This document shows, one piece after another, positions 44,542-54,355 of a stretch of 64,000 nt of DNA. This stretch comes from Panonychus citri. Taxonomy: Eukaryota > Arthropoda > Arachnida > Trombidiformes > Tetranychidae. The stretch spans positions 744,001-808,000 of the forward strand of contig NW_026515477.1 in NCBI RefSeq assembly GCF_014898815.1. Direction: 5' to 3'. Position 1 is the stretch's first letter. Every line of letters starts with the position of its first letter. Below the pieces are notes generated by a model. The model had not been told where the DNA came from, ran no database searches, and was given only the letters and a program-made list of their open reading frames with translations. A program made the translations under genes and the position numbers.

Positions 44542-46107
44542 ATGTTGACTTTTGGTTCAATCTTGTTGTCATTAAATTCCAATAGTTATAGTTTAGTGTT
44601 GATTGTTTTTATTATTTGTCTCTTTGTTTTAATATTGTTTATAAATAGACCAATTAATATAATCAGAGTAAGTCATTAATCAAGTGGTTAATTTTTGATT
44701 GATATTGAATTACTGTTTTTAATCATCTTCTAGGATGCTAATTGTGATAATATCGCCAATTTGAAACCAATATATTCTTATCCGAATGGTTGGATTGGTG
44801 TTTGTGAATCAATTTATCTGAAAGATCGTGAAATTAAACGTGTTAATTTCTGTGGTCATCGAATTATTTTATTACGATTGTCATCTTCCAATAGAAAACC
44901 TTATGCATTGGATGCTTATTGTCCTCATTTAGGAGCTGATTTATCGGTGGGTGGAAAAATAGTGAAAAACTGTGAGACTGATTGTATCCGTTGTCCATTC
45001 CATGGATGGTCATTCAAAGTTACTGATGGTCAATGTGTCGATGTTCCTTATACCAAAGACCGAAGTGAGTGTGTGACAATTTCTATGGATCAGCAACCAA
45101 ATCTATCAATCGAATTCATAATTTTCTTTACTATTAATATTTAGAACCACCAAACGGAGTAGCAATTAAGACATGGGAATGTCTGGAACTCAATGGGTTC
45201 ATTTATGTTTGGCATCATAACGAAGGTAAAATTTACGATTAGTGATTGAATTCAATTTCGTTCTAACTCTCATTCATTGTGAATGATTTAGGTCTAAAAC
45301 CAACATGGGTCCCTGAAGAAATCAAAGAGATCACAGTCAACAAATATAAGTATATGGGCCGAACTGAGCACATTGTCAACTGTCTAATCCAGGTAATGAT
45401 TAGTCAATTGTGACTAGTTTTTTTATCTCTATTATAATTGCTATTTCTACACTGTGGTAGGAGATACCAGAAAATGGACCAGATTTCGCTCATCTCAATG
45501 AAATTCATACACCATCATTTCTTTCGGGAGGTAAAGTACAGAAGAACAATAATTTCGTTACTGATTCGCTAATACATCGATGGGAAAGCTCCTGGCGAAA
45601 GGGTGAAAACGATGAAAGTCATAAAGGTTTTCTAAAATTAAGATCAATGTTCTACCTTTTGGGTCATAAGGTGCTCGATGTCAAGTTCGACAAGTTAGAA
45701 CAAGTTGGACCTACGATTGTTAATCTGCACTTCAAATTCTTCATTTTGCGCTCGAATTCGAGGGTTGTTATATTCAAAACATCGTTCCAATTTCAATCCA
45801 CAAACAGAAGATTATTCATCATTTGTACATGAAATCTTCTTTAATCTCTCCAATAGTTTCTCAGTTTTTCCTCAGAATTGAGGACATCATGGTAAGTCAA
45901 TTTCGATGATTAAAACCTCACAAAATTGTTAATCCTCTCGAAACTTATTAGTTTTTAAGAGACATTGAAATTTGGAGCAACAAGATTTACCTTCCTAATC
46001 CTAAATTGGTCAAAGAAGAGGCTCAAATCCAATCGTTTCGCCGTTGGTACTCACAATTTTTCAGCAAACAATCAGGACCAACAATCAAGTTCGAGGATCA
46101 ATGGTAA
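44542..46107 (+). CDS. nvd: Neverland-type Rieske oxygenase, copy 2, apparent frameshift in exon 5
   Basis: Exons 44542-44667, 44734-45064, 45145-45225, 45292-45392, 45461-45891 and 45952-46107. Exons 2-4 and 6 are almost identical to copies 1 and 3, including the Rieske ligands; the Asp after KRV in copies 1 and 3 is Asn here. Exon 5 is 431 bases instead of 432, and translation runs out of frame after LHFKF. One added T in the run 45744-45747 would restore FALEFEGCYIQNIVPIS, matching the other copies, and a 408-residue protein. As written, it would end soon after the break, lacking about 100 residues including the C-terminal block. It is either a recent pseudogene or a sequence error. Role as for copy 1 if intact. 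Confidence 0.8.
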
Positions 46108-47003
46108 ACTCACAAATATAAGTGACAAATCAACAAAAGCTCAGCTTAATTGTCACATTCACCTCACCTCATTTATGGACGATCAACTTTTTATCGATAA
46201 TTATGTTGAACTTATTTCAATCAAATGTATCAGTTCATTTTATAGTCAAAATGATTAAATCATTCAGAACACTATCAAGCTAATTCTCTGATAAATGTAT
46301 GAAAAATTAATTAATTTGCATGTTTAAACAAATTAGTCAATAATAGCCAATTAATTCCAATCTTAATTAACAATTAAACTCGATGTTGACCCAAAGATGA
46401 AATCATAAGAGGTAATCATCACTTTCTATTGGTAAACTTTAGACACAACCGGTCGAGGGTATTTATGAATACCCCAGAAATATTTGAGCTCAATTTAATC
46501 AAATGAATACCAAGTGACCATCATGAGACTCAATCTCTGGTCAGATAATTCAATGAACTTTTTATGATTTACAGATTTTCAGTCGATAAACTTGAAAGGG
46601 TTTCTTGATTTTCTGGTTTTCTGGTTTTCTAAATCCAAAGTACATGTACATCTTGAATTTTCGTATGAATATCAAGAAAATTATCCATGAGCTTCGCATG
46701 CAAGTGAACGCGAATCTTGGTTATTACGAGAGCGATCACATGAAAAAAAATTCTACATTAATTTTACTCGAAAAATTCTAATTACGTTATGCGTTTAAAC
46801 GCTTCATCTTTTTGATTTGTTGGTTAATTCATTTTCTTAAACTTTTCTCTACGTATCTTGATCTTAATCTCATTTATCAACAGTTTATCGTAAGATAATC
46901 AACAAACCGGTTTAAATTTAATCTATGGTTTGAATTGACACAGAATTAGAAAGTTATTTCACCAATACAGACCATCATCTCTTAATCACTAATCATTTGA
47001 ATC
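46108..47003 (+). other. Spacer between Neverland copies 2 and 3
   Basis: The left part is the 3' flank of copy 2. About 46,578-46,630 resembles DNA upstream of copy 2 (near 44,320), followed by about 200 bases (46,640-46,830) that copy 2 lacks. 46,830-47,003 then again matches the copy 2 upstream region. The extra 200 bases look like an insertion in copy 3 or a deletion in copy 2. No gene was seen. Confidence 0.55.
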
Positions 47004-48617
47004 ATGTTGACTTTTGGTTCAATCTTGTTGTCATTAAATTTTAATAGTTATAATTTAGTGTTGATTGTTTTTATTATTTGTCTCTTTGTTTTAATATTGT
47101 TTATAAATAGACCAATTAATATAATCAGAGTAAGTCATTAATCAAGTGGTTAATTTTTGATTGATATTGAATTACTGTTTTTAATCATCTTCTAGGATGC
47201 TAATTGTGATAATATCGCCAATTTGAAACCAATATATTCTTATCCGAATGGTTGGATTGGTGTTTGTGAATCAATTTATCTGAAAGATCGTGAAATTAAA
47301 CGTGTTGATTTTTGTGGTCATCGAATTATTTTATTACGATTGTCATCTTCCAATAGAAAACCTTATGCATTGGATGCTTATTGTCCTCATTTAGGAGCTG
47401 ATTTATCGGTGGGTGGAAAAATAGTGAAAAACTGTGAGACTGATTGTATCCGTTGTCCATTCCATGGATGGTCATTCAAAGTTACTGATGGTCAATGTGT
47501 TGATGTTCCTTATACCAAAGACCGAAGTGAGTGTGTGACAATTTCTATGGATCAACAACCAAATCTATCAATTGAATTCATAATTTTCTTTACTATTAAT
47601 ATTTAGAACCACCAAACGGAGTAGCAATTAAGACATGGGAATGTCTAGAACTCAATGGGTTCATTTATGTTTGGCATCATAACGAAGGTAAAATTTACGA
47701 TTAGTGATTGAATTAAATTTCGTTCTAACTTTGATTCATTTAAATTTAGGTCAAAAGCCAACATGGGTCCCTGAAGAAATCAAAGAGATCACAAACAACA
47801 AATATAAGTATATGGGCCGAACTGAGCACATCGTCAACTGTCTAATCCAGGTACTGCTTTCGAGATAATTATAATGTCCATTATTCAGGTAGTCATATAA
47901 TCGGTAATTTTTATTTCTATTAATATTACACTCTTGTCTTTTGTGCACTATGGTAGGAGATACCAGAAAATGGACCAGATTTCGCTCATCTCAATGAAGT
48001 ACATGCACCGTCATTTCTTTGGGGAGGAAAAGTACAAAAGAACAACAATATTGTGATTGATTCCATCAGCCACCGATGGGAAAGTACCTGGAAAAAGGGT
48101 GAATTAACTGATAGCCATAAAGCGATTCTAACGCTGAAATCGATGTTTTACTTTTTGGATTGTAAGCTATTCGAACTTACATTCGACAGGTTAGAACAAA
48201 TCGGACCTGCGATCGTTAACCTTTACTTCAGTATTTGTTTGTTCGGCTTTCGATTAGATGGTTGTTATGTCCAAAGCCTCGTTCCCCTTTCAATCCACAA
48301 ACAGAAGATTATCCATCATTTATACATGGAATCATCTTTAATCTCTCCAATAGTTGCTCAGTTTCTCCTTAGAGTCGAGGCAATCATGGTAAGTCAATCT
48401 CGATTAGACTTCAATTTCATAATCTCAAACAATCAATTTCCAATACTCTCAAAAATATTAGCTTGAAAGAGACATTGAAATTTGGAGCAACAAGATTTAC
48501 CTTACTAATCCTAAATTGGTCAAAGAAGAGGCTCAAATCCAATCGTTTCGCCGTTGGTACTCACAATTTTTCAGCAAACAATCAGGACCAACAATCAAGT
48601 TCGAGGATCAATGGTAA
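47004..48617 (+). CDS. nvd: Neverland-type Rieske oxygenase, copy 3
   Basis: Exons 47004-47129, 47196-47526, 47607-47687, 47750-47850, 47957-48388 and 48462-48617, all in phase, 408 residues, intact. The anchor exon matches copy 2. Exons 2 and 3 are nearly identical to the other copies and keep CPHLGADL and CPFHGW. Exon 4 differs slightly (GQKPTWVPEE; TNNKYKY). Exon 5, the substrate-side catalytic domain, is clearly diverged: for example TWKKGELTDSHKAILTLK here against FWRKGENDESHKSFLKLK in copy 1, and FDRLEQIGPAIVNLYF against FDKLEQVGPAIVNLHF. The iron-binding GPDFAHLNEVHAPS is kept. Exon 6 is again nearly identical to the other copies. Divergence limited to the catalytic domain suggests a changed sterol substrate or relaxed constraint. 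Confidence 0.9.
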
Positions 48618-49360
48618 ACTCACAAAATTTATGCGACAAATCAACAAAAGCTCAGCTTAATTGTCACATTTACCTCAATGAATTTACACCAATCAATAAT
48701 GTATTTTATTATTAAATTAATTGCAAGTTCAATTTCCAATTAAAATTATTTATTACTCAATCAATCTAAATGTCTGATATGAGAAATTTGTTTCAATTTT
48801 AAAGGAGAATTTTGATTTTAAGTCAAAACGATTTGCTTAATTGTTTATAACAATCAATCATCCGATTAGAGAGACATAATCATCATTAAAGAAGAGGAAA
48901 AAAGTTCATTCTAATTATCATTCAGCTCTCACCAAAAGAAATAAACTAATTATTAATAAGAAGTAAAACTTTTTTTCTGCTCAGTTTTATATTCAAAAAA
49001 TGATAGACATTAATGACTTTGTTTACGTGTAAGTAGATTAATTTAACGATAACAATTAACTTTTATACTAATAAGTTCCGATTGTAAATATACAGTCCAA
49101 ACTGTTGATTGTATTTTTGTTTCGAGTTTTTTTACAGTCGAATGAACCAAAAAGGTTGAATTATAATTTTCGAGGCAAAAAGCGATTTTAACATTAACGC
49201 TTATTACGAGAAATTGGCGTCAATCATTGATTATCAGCGAAAACAATCAAATTTGAAAAAGATTGTGATCAATACGTTTCGTTTTTTTTACTCCTTTTGA
49301 GATCAACTGTTGTTTTCGTTTTCGTTTTTTCATCTCTCATCGAATTGATCGGCTATCGAA
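48618..49360 (+). other. Spacer after the Neverland array
   Basis: The first 60 bases repeat the 3' flank found after copies 1 and 2. The rest is single-copy AT-rich DNA and presumably the promoter of the next gene. No gene was seen. Confidence 0.6.
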
Positions 49361-50251
49361 ATGGGCCTTAAGAACTTTGGTCACGTTCCAGATGATCTTG
49401 TTCAACGAATTCGTGTCAAGTTCCTTGAATATGTTTCGAACCAGGTTACAATTGATGGTCAAGATGAGTCGCTATTCTATCAGGAGGATATCGATAAGAT
49501 CACCAATGAAGACTGGTACATAAAGCGATTTGTGATCGCTGCTTACAAGAATGAGACTGAAGCCTTGGAAAAGTTAATCGATACGATGAAATGGAGGAAG
49601 AATATTAAATTAAGAGAAACTGTTGATAACTATTTTCCAAATGATTTCTATGATTGTGGTGCTGTGTTCCCTTATGAGAATGATATTCATGGTGATTTAT
49701 CTTTGTGGATTCGTTGTGGTGCTGTTCGTAAGTTTGGTGAATACACTGAAGCTGGTAAACGATTTATGGTTCACCGTTTATTTCAAATCGATGAACTTGC
49801 TGGACCTAAAGGTTACGCTTTGGTGATCGATTTTACTGGCGCTGGAACAACCGCTTTACAAAACCTCGATCTGCTCCATCACTTCATCACTACTCTTCAC
49901 CATCGATTCCCGGCTGGTGTTAATTATTGTCTTAACTATCAGATTCCATGGCTTCTTAAAACGGTTTGGGGAGCTGTTCAATTCTGGATCCCTGAGAAAC
50001 GACGAGATATTATCCAATTCTCTTATCGAAATGATTTGTACAAATACTTTGAATTGGCTCATGTTCCAAGTTATTTATCTGGTGAATGTAAAAGATCATG
50101 GAAAGAAAAGCCAGAGAACTGTCCAACTACCCTCGAATTTGGTCTGTACGAACTGGGACTAACTGAAGACGATGCAGCAAGAACAATAGCAGATTATGAG
50201 CACTTCCGTGATTCTCAAATAGTCCCACTTGATCGTGGAGAATATTCATAA
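49361..50251 (+). CDS. SEC14-like CRAL-TRIO domain protein
   Basis: A 296-residue intronless protein. The N-terminal CRAL-TRIO-N helices (to about residue 90) carry DWYIKRFVIAAYKNETEAL and MKWRKNI. The lipid-binding CRAL-TRIO domain spans about residues 95-250, with ALVIDFTGAGTTALQNLDLL, the YPxxxx-like stretch HRFPAGVNYCLNYQIPWLLKT and the floor motif VPSYLSGE. Such proteins shuttle phosphoinositides, retinoids or tocopherols between membranes. It looks closest to the MOSPD2/SEC14-like group but lacks an MSP domain. It has no signal peptide. The start ATG follows a leader with no upstream ATG close by. The exact ligand cannot be told. Confidence 0.85.
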   Translation: MGLKNFGHVPDDLVQRIRVKFLEYVSNQVTIDGQDESLFYQEDIDKITNEDWYIKRFVIAAYKNETEALEKLIDTMKWRKNIKLRETVDNYFPNDFYDCGAVFPYENDIHGDLSLWIRCGAVRKFGEYTEAGKRFMVHRLFQIDELAGPKGYALVIDFTGAGTTALQNLDLLHHFITTLHHRFPAGVNYCLNYQIPWLLKTVWGAVQFWIPEKRRDIIQFSYRNDLYKYFELAHVPSYLSGECKRSWKEKPENCPTTLEFGLYELGLTEDDAARTIADYEHFRDSQIVPLDRGEYS

Positions 50252-50784
50252 CTTGCAATATGTAAACCAAATTATTCTTAACCAATATCATCATATCAAC
50301 GAAAAAATTCAGATAATTTGACTGAGTAAATTATAACTGTAAACTAATCACCTTTCAATGATAATCCAACCAAATTATTTACATAGAGATGAAAAAAGCA
50401 AAGAAAACTTTTTACAATTTAAAATTGAAATTCTAGCAAGTAAATAAATTATCCTAATTATTTGTAAGTGTTAACCTAAAGTCCGATTGTCGATTCAATA
50501 AAAAATTTCATCTTTTTCCTTAAAATTTGCTAATTCAATCATTGAATCAATTTCGAGTTCGAACCAAAAAATGAGTCGACTAACTGATTAACCAAAAGGT
50601 GTCGCTACTTTAGAGTCAAATCTTTGATTCAGAAATTGAATCATTTTTGTTAATGTTTACAAACAATTTGTTGTCAAAAAAAAAGTCTAATTGAAATTGT
50701 TAATTTTCCTTCATTTGTCTAATTGTTGTTGTCATTTTTTTCTTTTATTCTAATTGATTTGTGTGTGCTACTGGTTCTTTAATT
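50252..50784 (+). other. Intergenic, promoter side of the F-box gene
   Basis: 3' flank of the CRAL-TRIO gene and upstream DNA of the F-box gene. AGGTGTCGCT at 50597-50606 also occurs between UTP15 and the ELMO-domain gene (59182-59191). Nothing else was seen. Confidence 0.5.
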
Positions 50785-51923
50785 ATGGATTCAGAGGAAT
50801 TTTTTTCTCACTCCTTGGACAGTTTACTTAATCGTCATGGATTTGAGAAAGTGTCTATTGACATTTACCCAAACCGATTCATTGCTTGTTACAATTATAT
50901 TCATCGTGACCGATTGGGTAATCAAATGGCTTCTTCATTGATTGAAATAATTGGTGTCTCTGTTGGTGAATTATTGGCTTGCTATGGTAATATTCTTAAA
51001 TCTCATTTCGATACACCAATTGAACCAATTCGGATCAAGTTAAGGATGAGAGGAAGTTTGGATAAGATTCTCAATCAATTTGAACATCATTTCATTTACC
51101 GATTAAAAGACGCTCTTTCCCTTCGGATAACTGACCTGCCCGTTGATGTTTTGTATCATCTCTTGGAATATCTGAGTGTTCAGGACATCATGAATTTGCT
51201 AAAAGTCAATCAATCATGGCATCGGCTTCTTGACGATGAATACATATGGAGGAAAATGTATCAATCTACTTATGGTTAGTTTTTTTTTTCATTTTCTAAA
51301 TATTAGAATAATTTTTCTTTTTATCTAAATTGTTTTCTCTTCTTAACAATGTTTTGATAATTTAATCTACCCACAGATTTGCAATTCTCATTGTATTTGA
51401 CCTTATTCCATCTTCACTCTGGAATCTTTTAGAATTTTCTCGAATCACAACAGAATCTTGATTCTTGTGTGGGGTAGAACTTGTTGAGAATGAAGAAGTA
51501 GTTGCAACGACCTCTATTCCTTTCAAGTTCTAATTGTTTCCAAAAGAATCCAATCAACTTGTGACTTGTTCATTTTCTAAATTTAAATTGTAACATTTTG
51601 TTTTCTTTTTTATTTGTTTACAATTTTTAGGTGAATATCCCGAAGTGGAGGAGTATCGAAGCGATGGAACCGCGATCTGTAACTGGAAGAATTTGGTTCT
51701 CTCTGAATACATTAAACGAAAAAAAATGGACGCCGAACTAAAATTCACCCAAGAATTGGCTCGAAGAAGTTTACCCGCACCAACCATGTTCCTCGCCCTA
51801 CCACCAGCCCCGAACATTCACCCACCCGCCCTGGGCTATCACGCAATTCCCCTTCCAGGCCCAATAGGTCCTCCCGTTCTTTGGACTCCTCGTATTCGAA
51901 GGCCAATGTGGCATGACAATTAA
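50785..51923 (+). CDS. F-box protein, FBXO7/nutcracker-like
   Basis: Exons 50785-51274 and 51631-51923 join in phase and give 260 residues. The N-terminal 115 residues resemble the FP domain found in FBXO7 and PI31. An F-box follows at about residues 120-162: LRITDLPVDVLYHLLEYLS, then MNLLKVNQSWHRLLDDEYIWRKMY. The tail is basic, then Pro-rich (LPAPTMFLALPPAPN and PLPGPIGPPVLWTPRIRRP), much like the Pro/Arg-rich tail of FBXO7. F-box proteins recruit substrates to SCF ubiquitin ligases; FBXO7 also binds PI31 and acts in proteasome and mitochondrial quality control. This protein lacks the N-terminal ubiquitin-like domain of vertebrate FBXO7. The start is the first ATG of the frame. FBXO7 orthology is likely but not certain. 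Confidence 0.7.
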
Positions 51924-53215
51924 TCTATTGATTAACCGATCAACTTAATCAAACTCTAATCTTATCAACCATCATGACAATTTATTTATTCATCATTCGC
52001 ATCAACAACAACAACAAAAACACTCCTAACCTTTTGTTTTCATCCCCGTTCATCATCAAATCAACTCACCCGATATTTGACCTAACTGATTGATTCCTTC
52101 AAACTCAACATTCAATCAATTCGTTAACTTTAAATTTCAATTGATCAAAATCTATCGTTAATTGGATCAACAACAACATCACCATTAGCAGTATCAATTT
52201 ATAGTCTATAAGCAATATTTATCCATGTTAAATAATCAATCAATTATTTAAATGATTATTATTATTATTTTTATGCTTTTGGTAAATTTTTCCCTTTAAA
52301 CAATAGTAATTAATTTCGCGACAATTAATATGTAACTTTTCAATTTAGTTTGTAATTGTTTTGTTTTGTTTTCCAATCAAACTTTTTCTTCATTTGTAAA
52401 ATTTATTAATAATCTATTGAAACATTTTCGTTGAGACAATTAAATGTAAGTAATAAAAATTATTCTATTCAATTGATGAAACTAAACTTGTAATAATTAA
52501 TTAATTGTCAATTGTGTTGAACATTAAAAAAAATTCAATTTTTTTCTCAAACCAATCAGATGTTCTCAACCGTATCTTTGACTATAGAGGTTGGTAAACA
52601 TTTCTCATTCTGTTTTTTACCTTTTAATTGTTGTGACGTTGTCACTTAATCAACTTTCACTATTTTCTGGGCTTCCGAGTTTCATTTTTTCCATTTAATT
52701 GATGTTTAAGATGAAACTGATGATTGTGATGACAATTGTGATCATTAAAGTTACCGAAAGTATGTAATCAATCATCAATTTCATTCAATCAATTTCGCTT
52801 CAACATCTTCATCTGGTCATAATTTTCGAGTACCAATAATTACAATTTCTAATCAACTGCCATTCGCGATTTGTAAGGTAAGATTGTGACAATTTACCAA
52901 GTTAATTGTTCCTTTTAAATAATCAAACTTAAGCTTTTCAATTAATCTCAATTCCTCTCATATTTACATTTGTGTTTTCTTTATATTTTTATAGGTTTTC
53001 TTAGAGAAGATTTTTTTCTCTTTGTTTTGTTTTTGTTTTTCCATTACAATTTAACCTGTGGATGTTTTCTCAAGGATTATTTACCTTTCAAATTGAGTTA
53101 ATTATGGTTCCCCGGTGATTAGGATGCCACTGATTGATCTCTATAAATTTCTATAAAATTTGTTCCATTTAATCATCTTTGATACAAGAGTATCTTTTAC
53201 ATCAGAAACAAAAAG
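51924..53215 (+). other. Intergenic, leader of ZIP9
   Basis: 3' flank of the F-box gene followed by the probable leader of ZIP9. A 21-codon ATG frame at about 52707-52775 encodes a hydrophobic peptide (KLMIVMTIVIIKV). It could be a uORF, but no linked exon was found. Possible leader splice signals occur at about 52877 (TAAG|GTAAGA) and 52994 (TTTATAG). Confidence 0.4.
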
Positions 53216-54133
53216 ATGGAACAATTAACCATGTTAACCCTTCTCGCCTTCTCCATGTTATTTGGCAGCTATTTTGCTGGAACTGTTCCGCTTGTGTTCA
53301 ATTTCTCAGAGGAAAAATTACGATTTCTAACCATATTGGGCTCGGGAATATTAGTTGGCACTGCTTTGTCAGTTATTATTCCAGAAGGGGTTAACACCAT
53401 TTACGCCTCATCCTATGAGTATCAAAATCACATGAAATCATCATCGTCATCATCAAAATCACATTCAGAAGATTCACCTCATTCTGTTATTGGTTTCTCA
53501 TTGTTAATTGGTTTCGCTTTTATGCTTGTCATTGACCAATTTGCCAATCGGCATATTAACTCTTCAAATTATTCCAGTCTCTCAACTAACGGAGATAATA
53601 GTCTAGAGGCCGGAGGAAATGGTGACGGTGATACAACTGTAATCAGATCACCAACAAGAAAAGGTGCCTCATCCAAAGTAACTGCAACTATTGGATTAGT
53701 TGTTCATGCGGCTGCTGATGGTGTTGCCCTTGGTGCCGCTGCGACAACATCTCACACCGATGTTGAAATGATCGTTTTCTTGGCAATTATGCTTCATAAA
53801 GCTCCAGCAGCTTTTGGTTTAATTACTTTTTTGATGCATGAAGGTTTAGACCGGAAGAAACTTCGTAATCATCTATTGGCCTTTTCCTTGGCAGCTCCAG
53901 TCGCAGCTTTTGTTACTTATTTTGGTATAAATCAATCGGCTCAAGAGACTCTTTCTGATTATAATGCCACCGGTGTTGCAATGCTTTTCAGCGGTGGTAC
54001 TTTTCTCTACGTTGCAACTGTACATGTTTTACCAGAGGTGACACAGCAACAAGCGTTGAAATTGAGTGAACTTTTAACTCTAGTCGGTGGTTCGTTATTA
54101 CCTTCCCTGTTAACTGTTAATCATCACCACTGA
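53216..54133 (+). CDS. SLC39A9: Zinc transporter ZIP9 (SLC39A9 family)
   Basis: A 305-residue single-exon multi-pass membrane protein. ZIP9 moves zinc from the Golgi or outside into the cytosol. TM1-TM3 include FSMLFGSYFAGTVPLVFNFS and GSGILVGTALSVIIPEGVN. The catalytic metal-binding pair of helices is present: GLVVHAAADGVALGAAATTS (HxxxD) and AIMLHKAPAAFGLITFLMHEG (HKxPxxF). The later helix is VAMLFSGGTFLYVATVHVLPE. The cytosolic loop between TM3 and TM4 is Ser-rich and has few of the His residues usual in this loop, while a short His triplet ends the protein. The start is well placed relative to human SLC39A9 (307 residues). It is convergent with the HAUS3-like gene, 222 bases between stops. 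Confidence 0.95.
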   Translation: MEQLTMLTLLAFSMLFGSYFAGTVPLVFNFSEEKLRFLTILGSGILVGTALSVIIPEGVNTIYASSYEYQNHMKSSSSSSKSHSEDSPHSVIGFSLLIGFAFMLVIDQFANRHINSSNYSSLSTNGDNSLEAGGNGDGDTTVIRSPTRKGASSKVTATIGLVVHAAADGVALGAAATTSHTDVEMIVFLAIMLHKAPAAFGLITFLMHEGLDRKKLRNHLLAFSLAAPVAAFVTYFGINQSAQETLSDYNATGVAMLFSGGTFLYVATVHVLPEVTQQQALKLSELLTLVGGSLLPSLLTVNHHH

Positions 54134-54355
54134 GAGCAAAAGTATCATATCAAGAAAAGGCAATAACATAAGTGATTATCATGATGCTGATCCACGAAAT
54201 TTGTGATTATTTTTTTAAAATCTTTCAAAAAATATACACATTATATTTCAATGTTTTGTTTTTTTTGGGATTTTTTTCACACTATCACAATTTTAAAGTT
54301 ACAGCTCAATTGAAAATGGGATCAAATGGCAAAAAAATATTTTGATGACAATACA

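Larger units (their letters stand above)
42249..48680 (+). repeat. Tandem triplication, Neverland unit
   Basis: Three direct repeats, spaced about 2.3-2.5 kb apart (starts at 42249, 44542 and 47004). Intron 1 is the same in all three copies. Intron 2 (80 bases) differs at only about two positions. Exon 2 differs at about three of 331 positions. Exon 6 and about 50 bases after it are nearly identical. Upstream DNA is shared only by copies 2 and 3. Exon 5 is diverged, most in copy 3. Confidence 0.95.

Noticed and set aside
42249..48680. Direct repeats considered as a CRISPR-like or satellite array
   Set aside because: The repeated units are whole spliced eukaryotic genes of 2.3-2.5 kb, so tandem gene duplication explains them.
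52707..52775. Hydrophobic 21-codon ATG frame as a signal-peptide exon
   Set aside because: No downstream exon in a compatible phase was found; the GTATGT after GAAA is a weak donor. Kept only as a possible uORF of ZIP9.
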